Shown here: positions 10,655 to 22,399 of the stretch, in pieces
How the letters are laid out: every line of letters begins with the position of its first letter
Numbering within the stretch: the first letter of the stretch is position 1
Assembly (NCBI RefSeq): GCF_027942865.1
Contig: NC_134507.1
Coordinates: 32,160,447-32,224,446 of the forward strand
DNA length: 64,000 nt
Reading direction: 5' to 3'
Source of the DNA: Odontesthes bonariensis
Lineage: Eukaryota; Chordata; Actinopteri; Atheriniformes; Atherinopsidae
Notes under the pieces: generated by a model
What the model was told of the DNA's origin: nothing
Database searches by the model: none
The model's input: the letters and a program-made list of their open reading frames with translations, nothing else
Translations under genes and position numbers: made by a program

Positions 10655-10672
10655 CACGGGGTCGCGGCACCA
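10655..10672 (-). promoter_or_regulatory. Primer-binding site of endogenous retrovirus 2
   Basis: Minus-strand TGGTGCCGCGACCCCGTG starts two bases after the LTR end. Its first bases resemble the tRNA-His type site (TGGTGCCG), but the rest diverges, so the tRNA is uncertain. Confidence 0.65.
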
Positions 10673-10674
10673 GT

Positions 10675-11083
10675 TGTTAGAGGTGATTCTTTATATTGGA
10701 AGCCCAAGAACCAGTTGGAGCAGTCTTAAGTTAAACAAAGTATTTATTGGAGGTCACAGGTCAAGTATCAGCGCTGGACTCGGAGAGACAGAGTTCTCGC
10801 ATGAAATCCGTCCGACCAAGTCCCGAGATCTGGAAACATTTCATATTTATGTTCACCCTTATCTCAGAGGTTGTACCTACATTTGACGACGCATCATTGA
10901 ATATTTACTCATGCTGTGAGCAGGCCATCCACCGTCTTTGTCATGTTCTTTGGATGTGATAAGCGATGTGTGTGTAAGTGTTGTTTCAGGCGTGCATCTA
11001 CTGTACCAGACCTATCTGTCCTAAGAGACGCTTTATCTGACCCAGTTATTTTATCCCGCTACGTCATCTTAAAGTGTTGGACA
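10675..11083 (-). mobile_element. Probable 5' LTR of endogenous retrovirus 2
   Basis: Plus-strand ends TGTTAGAGGT and GTGTTGGACA give TG...CA borders over 409 bp. The minus strand has AATAAA near 10743 and an AT-rich TATA-like stretch near 10845, with the primer site adjoining. The outer border is inferred from the CA end and touches the next element, whose 4-bp duplication overlaps the last LTR bases. Confidence 0.65.
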
Positions 11084-11084
11084 T

Positions 11085-11960
11085 ACCGTAAATCCTCTAA
11101 TGTAGCCCGGGGCCTTTATTCACTCACGTGTATCTTGGTCCCGGCCATTATTGGAAGGAGGCCAGAATTAGAGACAGGCCTATATTTCTATTTGAGCAAA
11201 ACAGACTACCAGTGGAATTAATAAAAACGAGATTTTGTGTCTATTTGAACCTATAAAATAGACAAATACCGGCAATTCAGGCTAAATTCCAGTGCAGTAC
11301 CGGTAATATGGTAACAGAAACGTAGCAAACATACCAGTACCAGTAGACTGCGGTCAAGTGAGCCGCCACTCGTTCATCCGCGGCTCACTTGACCGCAGTT
11401 ACCAGTAGTGCATTGTCACTTAACCATGGTGATGATTAGGCTACCGGTATTTCATCTCCTCTTCATCTCTCCCCGTAATCTCCTCATCACTCGCGCCAGT
11501 CTCTACAACAAGTTCATTATTGTACAGTTCTTCTTCGTCCTCCTCATGTTCTGCTGCCTGTCTGTTCTCTTCCTCGCGCAGACGGGCAGCAGCGCAGGGC
11601 TGTAAAAAACGATATCGGTAGTTTGGCCGTTATTGCAAGTCACAGTGGACAGGCTCACTCACGATCGTGATCGCATTCGAATGTGATAGGGATAGAAGTG
11701 AATGCTAATTTCAACATACCATATAGCCTACTTATTTATTTTTTATTTTACTTAATTTTGCTTTAACTTTGTTGTTACCGGTAATCTGACTGTAAAGCGC
11801 ATTGAGCTGCAAGTCTTGTCCAGAGAAATCGTTGGTTCTAATTATAGACCCGGCCTGTATAAGAGTCCGGCCAGTATTTACCTCTTCCGACAGCGAGACC
11901 GGCCAATATTAGAATCCCGGCCAGTAATGGAATTCAGGCCAATATTAGAGGATTTCCCGT
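11085..11960. mobile_element. Non-autonomous TIR element (876 bp)
   Basis: The left end ACCGTAAATCCTCTAATGT and the inverted right end ACGGGAAATCCTCTAATATT match at most positions. The direct repeat ACAT flanks both sides (11081-11084, 11961-11964). The interior repeats short GGCC-AATATTAGA-type words near both ends and has no transposase. The superfamily is not clear; a 4-bp duplication would be unusual for hAT or Tc1. Confidence 0.7.
11347..11399. repeat. Perfect 53-bp hairpin palindrome flanked by 9-bp direct repeats
   Basis: ACTGCGGTCAAGTGAGCCG at 11347-11365 is repeated exactly in inverse at 11381-11399. C11366 and G11380 extend the stem to 20 bp around a 13-base loop. TACCAGTAG lies directly before (11338-11346) and directly after (11400-11408). 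This is the pattern of a tiny insertion with a 9-bp target duplication, as Mutator-like elements make, inside the TIR element at 11085-11960. Confidence 0.85.
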
Positions 11961-12065
11961 ACATTAGCGTTGTATGAGTAGAGTGTACCGTAAAAACTAG
12001 GAAAATAGATTATCTAGAGAACTACAGAATATGAATACATAAAGTCTAAGAATAAAGCCAATTTA

Positions 12066-14975
12066 TAACAAGAGGCTGTGAGCAAACTCCTAAAACCATT
12101 ATTTCCAGAGGAGGAAACCAAAGTTGATGGATGGATACAATGAAATCTCTGCAGGACCTGCAGAATCTTCTTTGGGAACAAATCCTGCAGATGATCAAAT
12201 TCACACCAAAGAAAAACAAAGTCCTCCAGAGGCTGTGAGCAAACTCCTAAAACCAAACTTTCTAGAGGAGGAAACCAAAGTAGATGGATACAACGAAAAA
12301 TCTGCAGGACCTGCAGAATCTTCTTTGGGAACAAATCCTGCAGATGATCAAATTCACACAAAAGATAAACAAAGTCCTCCAGAGGCTGTGAGCAAACTCC
12401 TAAAACCATTCTTTCCAGAGGAGGAAACCAAAGTAGATGGATACAGCAAAATCTCTGCAGGAACTACGGAACCTTCTTTGGAAACAAGTTCTGCAGATGA
12501 TAAAATTCCCACCAACGATAAACAAAGTCCTCCAGAGGCTGTGAGCAAACTCCTAAAACCATTCTTTCCAGAGGAGGAAACCAAAGTAGATGGATACAGC
12601 GAAATCTCAGCAGGACCTGCGGAATCTTCTTTGGGAACAAATCCTGCAGATGATCAAATTCACACCAAAGATAAACAAAGTCCTCCAGCGGCTGTGAGCA
12701 AACTCTTTAAACCATTATTTCCAGAGGAGGAAACCAAAGTTGATGGATGGATACAGCAAAATCTCTGCAGGAACTACGGAAAATTCTTTGGAAACAAATC
12801 CTGCAGATGATCAAATTCACACCAAAGATAAACAAAGTCCTCCAGAGGCTGTGAGCAAACTCCAAAAACCATTCTTTCCAGAGGAGGAAACCAAAGTAGA
12901 TAGATACAGCGAAATCTCTGCAGGAACTCCGGAATCTTCTTTGGGAACAAATTCTGCAGATGATAAAATTCCCACCAAAGATAAACAAAGTCCTCCAGAG
13001 GCTGTGAGCAAACTCCTAAAACCATTCTTTCCAGAGGAGGAAACCAAAGTAGATGGATACAGCAAAATCTCAGCAGGAACTGCGGAATCTTCTTTGGGAA
13101 CAAATCCTGCAGATGATCAAATTCACACCAAAGAAAAACAAAGTCCTCCAGAGGCTGTGAGCAAACTCCTAAAATTTTCTTTCCAGAGCAGGAAACCAAA
13201 GTAGATGGATAAAGCGAAATCTCTGCAGGAACTACGGAATCTACTTTGGGAACAAATCCTGCAGATGATCAAATTCACACCAAAGAAAAACAAAGTCCTC
13301 CAGAGGCTGTGAGCAAACTCCTAAAACCATTATTTCCAGAGGAGGAAACTAAAGTAGATGGATACAGCGAAATCTTTGCAGGAACTGCGGAATCTTCTTT
13401 GGGAACAAATCCTGCAGATGATCAAATTCACACCAAAGATAAACAAAGTCCTCCAGAGGCTGTGAGCAAACTCCTAAAACCATACTTTTCAGAGGAGGAA
13501 ACTAAAGTAAATGGATACAGCGAAATCTTTGCAGGAACTGCGGAATCTTCTTTGGGAACAAATCCTGCAGATGATCAAATTCACACCAAAGATAAACAAA
13601 GTCCTCCAGAGGCTGTGAGCAAACTCCTAAAATTTTCTTTCCAGAGGAGGAAACCAAAGTAGATGGATAAAGCGAAATCTCTGCAGGAACTGCGGAATCT
13701 TCTTTGGGAACAAATCCTGCAGATGATCAAATTCACACCAAAGATAAACAAAGTCCTCCAGAGGCTTTGAGCAAACTCCTAAAACCATTCTTTCCAGAGG
13801 AGGAAACCAAAGTAGATGGATACAGCGAAATCTCTGCAGGAACTACGGAATCTTCTTTGGGAACAAATTCTGCAGATGATCAAATTCACACCAAAGAAAA
13901 ACAAAGTCCTCCAGAGGCTGTGAGCAAACTCCTAAAACCATTCTTTCCAGAGGAGGAAACCAAAGTAGATAGATACAGCGAAATCTCAGCAGGAACTACG
14001 GAATCTTCTTTGTAAACAAATTCTGCAGATGATAAAATTTCCACCAAAGATAAACAAAGTCCTCCAGAGGCTGTGAGCAAACTCCTAAAACCATTCTTTC
14101 CAGAGGAGGAAACTAAAGTAGATGGATACAGCGAAATCTTTGAAGGAACTGCGGAATCTTCTTTGGGAACAAATCCTGCAGATGATCAAATTCCCACCAA
14201 AGAAAAACAAAGTCCTCCAGAGGCTGTGAGCAAACTCCTAAAATTTTCTTTCCAGAGGAGGAAACCAAAGTAGATAGATACAGCGAAATCTCTGCAGGAA
14301 CTACGGAATCTTCTTTGGAAACAAATTCTGCAGATGATAAAATTCCCACCAAAGAAAAACAAAGTCCTCCAGAGGCTGTGAGCAAACTCCTAAAACCATT
14401 CTTTCCAGAGGAGGAAACCAAAGTAGATAGATACAGCGAAATCTCAGCAGGAACTACGGAATCTTCTTTGGAAACAAATTCTGCAGATGATAAAATTTCC
14501 ACCAAAGATAAACAAAGTCCTCCAGAGGCTGTGAGCAAACTCCTAAAACCATTCTTTCCAGAGGAGGAAACTAAAGTAGATGGATACAGCGAAATCTTTG
14601 CAGGAACTGCGGAATCTTCTTTGGGAACAAATCCTGCAGATGATCAAATTCCCACCAAAGAAAAACAAAGTCCTCCAGAGGCTGTGAGCAAACTCCTAAA
14701 ATTTTCTTTCCAGAGCAGGAAACCAAAGTAGATGGATAAAGCGAAATCTCTGCAGGAACTACGGAATCTACTTTGGGAACAAATCCTGCAGATGATAAAA
14801 TTCCAACCAAAGATAAACAAAGTCCTCCAGAGGCTGTGAGCAAACTCCTAAAACCATTCTTTCCAGAGGAGGAAACCAAAGTAGATGGATACAGCGAAAT
14901 CTCTGCAGGACCTGCACAATCTTCTTTGGAAACAAATCCTGCAGATGATCAAATTCACACCAAAGAAAAACCAAG
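12066..14975. repeat. 153-bp minisatellite, about 19 copies, coding-looking on plus strand
   Basis: The marker GAGGAGGAAAC(C/T)AAAGT (GAGCAGG in two units) recurs about every 153 bp from 12108 to 14866. That is 51 codons, and each unit in the plus frame reads like QSPPEAVSKLLKPFF, then PEEETKVDGYSEISAG, then an acidic stretch with NPADDQ. The longest clean run is 12124-12810. Four units (near 13170, 13630, 14250 and 14700) share a 1-base deletion turning AAAACCATTC into AAAATTTTC, and stops appear in several places, so the array as a whole is not one open gene. Shared defects show block duplications of several units. I do not recognise the peptide. No start, signal peptide or domain is visible, and the minus strand is also largely open, so coding status is undecided. 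Confidence 0.9.
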
Positions 14976-16070
14976 CTACGGCTACCAAGGCACAACATAT
15001 TTGGAGGACACGAGACAAGATTGAGGGTTCAAAAATATATATTTTATTATTAAACTCTCTGGAACTTTAGTTCTTATTCAGCTGCTTTTGATTTTCTGTG
15101 AAGAAAAAGAAAGTTAACTTCCCTCAGTTTTCCCGTGTCCCAAAAAAAGAAAGAAAAGGGAAAAACACAACCCCAAAAGTAATAACAGAAAGTTGGACCT
15201 GGTGAGCCGATCAAACATAACAAAACGATACAGCAGGGGGCCAACCCTATACAGGGCCGTCGAAGCCCCTACTAGTACTGGACTAAAGCAAAAAGGAACC
15301 TAATGCAAAAGAAAGATCGAAACCAGGACAACCGGTCCCACCAGGCCAAAATCATAACGAGAAAACAAACAAACAAACACTAACCAAAAATGCCGCATGG
15401 CAGGCTGGAGACGTCAGCTGCGGCCTACAATGACTGGACGAGCGCGCGCCGCGTCACGATGCCTTCCCGTTGGTGATGGGGCGAGCGGAAAGGTGGAAGT
15501 CAGTCGCTAACATGTCGAAACCCAGCCTATTTATAGGCGGACCAACAGCGCCACAAATTAACGTAATCAAATTAATTACCAAAATAATTACCAATGTGCC
15601 CAAAGCACATAACATATGCCTATTAGAAAAAAATTATAATGTCATCCACAAGCTTGAGTGTGATATGACTAGCCTATGTATTACTGATTCATATTGCCCT
15701 CAATGTGATGGGAGCAGTAGAAACTTATTTAACTAAGTAAAAATAAAAAATACTTTACTACAGTAGGCCTACCTACTTTCTTTTCTTTATTTTTAAATCA
15801 GTCAACTTAATTTCCTCAGTTAATGGCATACTTTCACCTCACTATATTCTCAGTAGGTAGTATAGGACTAGTTAAGTAACCTATCAGATGAAACTGAATT
15901 TGGTGGTCAACTGAGTGACAGCAACAAACTTTTGGGGAAGCCAGTTGTTACTGGATACGTGTAAACAACAAATTCTCCGACCTCTAGATGTAATCGACAT
16001 CATTTTATATTTTGATGTGGTGTATGTGTTTTGTTTTTCTTTTGGTATTTTCAGAGGTTTGTTTTCTGTC
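14976..16070 (-). other. Probable decayed LTR region, no gene
   Basis: The minus strand shows a TATA-like GCCTATAAATAGGC near 15530 and an AATAAA-like TTAATAATAAAATA near 15042, about 490 bp apart. This suggests an LTR between roughly 15020 and 15620, but TG/CA borders and target duplications could not be fixed. The rest to 16070 is AT-rich with no frame I would defend. Confidence 0.35.
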
Positions 16071-16667
16071 TGTCAGAACTTGGCTTGAAAGGAGGACTCA
16101 GATGCAGATAATCCAAATAAGGCAGGGTTTATTAGGATGTTCCAACCACCAATGCGACGTGATGAAAAATAAAGAGCTATGAAAATACACTTCTATATAT
16201 TAAATAAAACTTAATAAATAAAAGAGGAAAAAACAACTAAATGCACTCCTACAAAACCGGAGGCTCTACAAAATCATGAAACGTAATCTATGACAAAAAT
16301 TCACTCCTAAAGGAGGCTATCAAAAATGACTGTGAAAAACTTAGACTAGATTATCAAAATTTATGAAAAAAAAAAAATCACTCGCAAGGAGGCTAGGAAA
16401 ATGCACGAACAAGGCAAGAATTTCTGTGGCTGTGGCAGGCTTGGGTGAACGAAAAGATGAAACACTCAGGCACAAGACAAAGGGAGACGCAGACTATAAG
16501 ACACATGAGGGTAATGGGAAACAGGAATCAGGGAAGACACTCCAACAGGTGAGACATGAGGAAGGGCAAGTGACCTGAAACAAGAGGAGAGTTACTCTTC
16601 AAAGTAAAAGTGAAATGACAAAACATGGAGACAAGACAAAAACCCAACTTGACCTCACCGTGTGACA
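16071..16667 (-). mobile_element. Solo LTR, Gypsy-like
   Basis: The segment runs from TGTCAGAACTTGG to CCGTGTGACA on plus, with TG...CA ends and a perfect 5-bp target duplication CTGTC at 16066-16070 and 16668-16672. The minus strand carries AATAAACCCTGCCTTATTTG near its 3' end, a polyadenylation signal at the expected distance. No internal retroelement sequence is present, so this is a solo LTR left by recombination. The middle (about 16150-16440) looks less LTR-like and may hold a small insertion. Confidence 0.85.
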
Positions 16668-17414
16668 CTGTCAGTAAGTACATACTGGCTGAGTAGAGGG
16701 AGCTCTGTTGGGGGTCTTTATAGATGAAGGATTTGGTTAATATTTCTGACAGATGAGTACTACAAAAGAAAAACATGATGAAACATGACTTACTGGGACT
16801 GTCTAGCAGAGTTTTATGACTATTAAAGCACAAATCGTTATTTTTAATCAACTTTTTTTCAATTACAATTCACAGGAATGTGTTGCACAAACCAACCCAA
16901 GACACCTGCTATCTGTCAGTATGGATGGCCCAAATGTCAATCTGAAAATGCTGGGGCTCCTACAGAACAGAACATTCAGAACTTCATGGGGATGCACAGC
17001 TCATCACAATGGTTACCACCCATTACCACTCTTTTGAACAGTTCTTGAGTCCACAGTGTAAACCCTATAGGTAATAGTTACAAGTTACCTCTTGTGATGG
17101 CCTCAGTTGCTCTTTTAAGAGAAAAATTCACCACCTTAGTCTGTCGGATGTGTGTGAGTGTGTGTAATATGACGCATTTTATTAAATGTTTATTAATGTT
17201 AATCACTGTTGTCCTGTGTCATTTGTTTTAAGACATGTCAAGTTGTCCTTAGGGTGGAGATAAGGGTTATGGGTAGGATACCCCCCCCACCGCCCACACA
17301 CACACACACACACAAAAAGGCTGCTGCCCGATGTTGTGTTGGTAGTAAAAAAATATGGTGGAGTTAGTGAAAAAGGTAGTAAATTCAACTCCAGGATTCG
17401 TGCATATACCCTGT
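16668..17414. other. Gene-free stretch with CA microsatellite
   Basis: No gene seen. It holds a poly-C then (CA)n microsatellite at about 17281-17315 and otherwise unique-looking AT-rich sequence. Confidence 0.5.
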
Positions 17415-17979
17415 CTTGTATCAGACTCTTATTGTGAGAATGCTATTACTATTGTTTTCCTGTTTTTCTTTGTTGTGAGAATGCTGTTAAGCACTATTGT
17501 TGAACTAGTGTTGTTATTGTTGACACAATTTTGAACTATCACAGTTTAAAAACTTAGTAAAATCCTTGATGATTTCTGAGTTTGCAACGCATTCCAATGA
17601 CACGGAATGTTCGTGTGCACAGAGGAGGCTCAAACTGACAGTGGAAGAATACAGAAAGATTCTTCAGAAAAAAAGTTTTTAACCTCTCACTGTTTCCAAA
17701 ATATTTAAGCCACAGAAATAATTTTAGCATTAAAACGTAGGAAAATGTATCCTATTTCAGCCAATGTGACTTTCATAGCCTTCAGAGCTTTACTTTTTGA
17801 ATTAGAAGCCTCTGAATCATAGCAGTACCTTCCAACTGCCAATGCTTTTTGCATTTTTCTTCTCTTTTCTGTAGTTTTGTGCCTTCATTCAGATCCAGCT
17901 CCTTTTAAAAAAATACCTTTCAGGCCTTTTGAAGCTTCAGCAAATGAGTTAGTGTAGTTTTCTGTTTCATCGAACCCTA
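17415..17979. repeat. Left arm of a long inverted repeat
   Basis: About 565 bp starting CTTGTATCAGACTCTTA that recurs in inverse orientation at 24291-25777. Shared landmarks include the segment near CGGAATGTTCGTGTGCACA, ATGTATCCTATTTCAGCCAA and AGCAAATGAGTTAGTGTAG. It ends at CGAACCCTA, where a TA-flanked MITE is inserted. The arms look like the ends of one large, old element whose class I do not recognise. Confidence 0.8.
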
Positions 17980-18993
17980 GGGTTGCCAATCGTCCCTTGA
18001 AAAACGGAATCGTCCCGTATTTAGAAACAAAAGCACCTGTCCCGAATTGAGCTCAAAAGGGACGCACTTTGTACCATATTACTGTGAGAATCTAAAAATA
18101 GGCAGTATCATGCCAATGGAAATTAATAACAGGGGGCTTTATATGAAAATGTACAGTAAACTTTTTTCCCCAGGCCCTGTCCTGCTCGGTGACTGACCAA
18201 TGCCCTGACAGTATATTCACACATGAGAATACGCTCATCCCATTGGTCGAGGAGTTACTGAGAAGATAGCGGAAGACAACAAAGCAGCATACATGGCAGT
18301 TACGCAGACGCCAACACTACTTTCAGCAGTGGGAGACAAAGTACTCAACTCCAATACTTGCGTCAAAGTATTGATACTCATGGTCAAATCTTACTCAACT
18401 ACAAGTAAAAGTCACTCAAAATTTTATTCAAGTTAAAGTACTGAAGAACTTACTTTTAAAAGTACAAACTACATTTTCTAATATCAGTACATTGCTGTAA
18501 TGTTTTCTGAATGCTTTTACAGAAACATGTAACTCTGAAACCACTTAATGATGAACAGACATGTAGACTTTTTGCACCACTCTGCTACAAAATAACAACA
18601 ACACGGCAACTATGAGATAACAGTGCAATAGTACTTTTACTCAAATGGGGAAAAACATTTTTTCATTCATTCGTCTTAAAGTATTGGTGAAATAAAGACA
18701 CAGGTCCAGGTTAAAAAAAAAATTAACTTCTCCTTTATGAAAGATACTTATTTTATTCAGTTAATTTTGTTATTTTATATTAAAGTGAATTGCTGGATAA
18801 TAATTAGTGTTCATGTCACTCAAAAATATGCATCTTATTCAATTCAGGTTCGAGTCAAATAGTTAACAAATTGTTTCACTCACAAAAAAAGGGGCCAAAA
18901 AATTCACCAGGCTAGGAAGGGTGAAGGCAATCGGTTTCGGCCGGCCCTTCCAATGAGGTGTCCCTTATTTATTTTTCAGGGAGTTGGCAACCC
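17980..18993. mobile_element. MITE with GGGTTGCCAA inverted ends and TA duplication
   Basis: The left end GGGTTGCCAATCGTCCCTTGA pairs with the right end TCAGGGAGTTGGCAACCC. TA flanks both sides (17978-17979, 18994-18995). The interior (1014 bp) is non-coding and includes a CAAGTAAAAGTCACTCAA-type stretch near 18400. It interrupts the left arm of the long inverted repeat, so it is younger than that. Confidence 0.75.
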
Positions 18994-19979
18994 TAGTTGG
19001 AGCCTCCACTCCACACACGAACATTCCGTGTCATTGGAATGCATCGTAAACTCAGAAATCATCAAGGATTTTACTAAATTTTTAAATTGTGATAGTTCAA
19101 AATTGGCTGAATATTTAAAAAAAAAAAAGCTGCTTCATTCAGTCATAGCTGAATGTCTTGTGAACATTTTAAAGGCCAACTTTCGCTGGAAACCACTTTT
19201 GTGTCACTCATTTTAAAATGTGGTAGGTCACAACAAGTCATATGAGTATGCGCCGCGCCAAAGTGTAATTCGATCAACTTGGGCTGCACTGGTCATTGAA
19301 GGGTCAACCCACTTGAGGCACAGACAAATGAGCGTGTGAGAGAAGGCGAAACTTTGATTCGTCACTCTGTCGTAAGCCTCGCCCATAGCCTTGTATGGCA
19401 TGGCCACAGCTAATCTGATGGCAGGGGTGCAAACGGCGCGCCTTTTGGCGGATGCCGCCTTTTTCACAGCTGTCTGGGGGACTTGTGTGAATCGTGCAGA
19501 TCCGATGAGTTTTTATTTTTTAGGGGGGGGGGGGGGGGGGAGTGTTGTTGTAATGTCTGATTATAATTTCATCAAAGTTCAGCCCCGAATCTCTCTGGAC
19601 TGACATAGAGACCAATAAAAGAAGCGGGAGAGTATTTATTTTATGTTTGCATCTGTAAAGTTTAATGTTCCTGTTGCATTTGAATGCACCGCACAGTTCG
19701 TATGACCCCACGTGGGGAGTGCCTCAACAGCCAGGTGAACTGCAGGCGCACGATTTTTACGTTATTTTCTGACCTTAACCAGAGAAGTAAAGTGCAGCTA
19801 CTTGTGAAAAGGACAGAAAAAGGAGAAAAATCCCGAGTTACACTGAAAGAAAGTCAGAGCACATACCGATTGGAAGTCCGGAGACAAGTACGTCGGTAAG
19901 ACGAGTCAGTTATCAAAATAAAGGCTTGTTAACGCTTACCGTCGTCCATGCTAATGCTAGCTCTGTGTCTAACAGGCTA
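18994..19979. other. Third partial copy of the inverted-repeat arm, then gene-free sequence
   Basis: 18998-19095 repeats the TTGGAGCCTCCACT ... GAACATTCCGTGTCATTGGA segment seen inversely in the left arm and directly at 25588-25690. The remainder has a 17-base G run near 19525 and no supported gene. Confidence 0.6.
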
Positions 19980-20502
19980 AAGCTGGGCATACACTGTGCG
20001 ATTTTTGGCCCGATGTCGACAAGATTTTCACTCGTGCGACTATTTTGGAGATCGGGCCGAGTTTTGGCTCAATCGTGCGTCTCGCATCGTCTAGTATACA
20101 TGGGGTAACGACAAACGATTAAGCCCTCCCGACCACCTCCCGATCGATCGGATGAAAATCAAACTTGTTTGAAATCCTGGTCGCCCCTCGTGAGGCTCTC
20201 GTACAGTTGAAGCAGCTGGACCAGCCGATTGACCTCATCCTGTCACACTACGCATGCGCGCACATAGGTACGGAAGAGAAAAATGTCAACAGAAGAAGAA
20301 AAAGACAACAGAAAAGCATGGCAGCGACCGAGTCCGACGTGTCGTGTAGTGTGAGCAGCCAGATCGCATCAGACCATCGGGTCGTACAGTGTGAGAACAG
20401 GAATCGTGAGCTGTGACGTTTTAACCCTTGCGATTCACTCGTACAGTATGAGCAGCAGCTGAATACCGCGATTGAAAAAATCGCACAGTGTATGCCCAGC
20501 TT
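19980..20502. mobile_element. MITE with 27-bp perfect inverted ends
   Basis: AAGCTGGGCATACACTGTGC followed by GATTTTT at the left end is matched without mismatch in inverse at the right end (27 bp). TA flanks both sides (19978-19979, 20503-20504). The 523-bp interior contains several GTACAGT/GTGAG palindromic words and no transposase. The TA duplication would fit a Tc1/mariner-type or related element. Confidence 0.85.
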
Positions 20503-21159
20503 TACACTCACCTGTCACCTGTAGAGCCGCTGCAAGCTCCGATATCGGCGTAATTTGAAATACAGAGAGCAACGGTGAGAAACTTGTCTTTTTAGCTGCT
20601 CTGAGGCTATTTTTCTGTTGTTTCTCGGTGTGCTAAAGAAAGTTGTGGTGATATAAAAGTCTATGAGAGTGAACTGAGGTTGTTAATGGTGTAATATTTT
20701 GGAACTTGTGTGTATTGAGTCATATTCAAAATGTCAGACTTTTTAAAAAAAATTGAAAAAAAAGGGGACATGCCATATGTTTCCAGCGTTGTCTCAGTAT
20801 TCTTTACTTTTAAGAATTTCCAAGGAACTGGGACAGTGTATTTTCATATAAAGAACATTTTTGTGTGAATAGGGTGAGCCCTGGATGGCAGAGGTGGTGG
20901 CAAAATGTAATTATATGATAATTCCTGCGGGGGCGTGGGCTTCGATAATCTCACTCCTTTTTGACCATACCTCTGTTTGCACCCCTGGATGGACAGGCTC
21001 TCCGCAGCTGAAATGGAGTCGTGTCTGTGACATGCAGATGGGACTGCAGATGGAAATTAGCTTCTAAACTACATCTGGTGCAGGTCATCTCTTTACTTTG
21101 TAATTAATGTACTTTGCACATGGTCCCTGACTAAATAAAATAAAAAAATAAACCTGAAA
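20503..21159. other. Gene-free stretch
   Basis: AT-rich sequence without a supported gene. A short direct duplication of GATCACGGCACCG begins near 21160, at the edge of the Harbinger remnant. Confidence 0.5.
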
Positions 21160-21474
21160 TCACGGCACCGATTTCAGGTGATCACGGCACCGTAGCTCCA
21201 TTTCAGCTGCGGAGCGCCTGTAGTTGGTGTCCTGCCGAGAGATCACGGCACCGATCCTCCTGAGCAGGTCATCAAACTGGGTCCTGGTGAGCCTAAAATA
21301 CCGCTGGAAGCGGCCGTCATCCAGACACAACTCCTGGAGAAGGCGGTGAAATTCTCCGAGCTGAATGCACCACCGGATGATGTCACTGACCCATACACGA
21401 CGGCGTGTGCGTTTCAGACGAATCTCGGAATGCCACAGCAGGTACAAGGACGCGATGGTACTTATATCAGCCAT
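21160..21474 (-). pseudogene. Harbinger (HARBI1/ALP1-like) transposase N-terminal fragment
   Basis: A 104-aa minus-strand frame with an ATG start and the N-terminal signature of PIF/Harbinger transposases: RRRVWVSDI, then a QRYFRLTRTQFDDLLRRIG helix and a following ISRQDTNYR segment. The same block order appears in the second Harbinger remnant at 24431-24949. The DDE catalytic core is missing and the sequence drops into GATCACGGCACC duplications, so it is a truncated, non-functional relic. I could not identify its terminal repeats. Confidence 0.75.
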
Positions 21475-22399
21475 GGTTGATGAGAGAATGAAATGGATAG
21501 CCCCTTGCGCTATTCACTCGTTTTTTACTCGCGCGAATAAGGCGAGTAAATTCAATTTACACCCGCGGCAATGCTCGCGCGAGTAAGGCGGTGCGAATAC
21601 ATGAAGACATGATTTTATCCGCCAACTTTCACAAATTCACAGCAATGATTGCCAATCGTTGCCGTGCAGCAAGAAACTCACAGTTCAAACATAGTGCGCT
21701 GCGGGCTGACAGTGGCACAGCTCAGCTGTGGTCTAGGGGGTGTGCCCCGTGACGTTTTTTTTTTTTTGACGATGGACAATGCATTCAATCATAGTGGTGA
21801 CCACAGTAATATGTATATTTGTAAATTAAATAACGATGGAAGTGGATCTTTAAAGTTTGAGTGGTGTCTGTAGCTGAAAGTATGCTGAAGTAGTTAAATT
21901 TGAAAGAGGAGGAAGCTTTTTTATTGATTTGATAGGATTTACCATTACTTTTAAAGGGAGGAAAAGTTGCACAAAAACCTTAATATTTTAAAAACTGTAA
22001 AAGTTATAAACACCAAAAGTGATAGCCCCCATCTCAAGAAAGAGCTGAACGTTTTCTGCTCCTGCCTCGCCACCCAAGGACCCAGCAAAGGATTCAGCCA
22101 CAGCAGCCACAGCAGCACCTCCAGCATCCCAAACGCAGGATTCAGCAGCTCCACCATCGCCTTCACCACGGCCCTCACCACAGGCCTGGGACCACCTGCT
22201 GCATCTACACCCTCCAGAGATATTTCACCATCGTTCTCTTCTCCACTGTCACCCATGAGATTTCCTGATCACCTTGAAAGCTTGGTGAAATCGGGGATTA
22301 AAATGGTTCCTCTCACGCCAAACATGGCAAGATCAAGAATTCTATCCTCAAAGAAGCATCGAGCCCCTCTCCCTCCCCAGCCTACTCCATCGACCAAAG
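21475..22399. other. No supported gene
   Basis: Contains CpG-rich palindromic words (GCGCGAATAAGGCGAG and CTCGCGCGAGTAAGGCG, 21530-21595) that may be Harbinger-derived, a T run near 21752, and a 22050-22400 stretch open in the plus frame just upstream of the L2 fragment. I cannot assign this to a family. Confidence 0.4.

Noticed and set aside
12014..14879. Minus-strand frames over the minisatellite as genes.
   Set aside because: They mirror the repeat in the opposite frame, change frame whenever the repeat has an indel, and read as hydrophobic low-complexity sequence.
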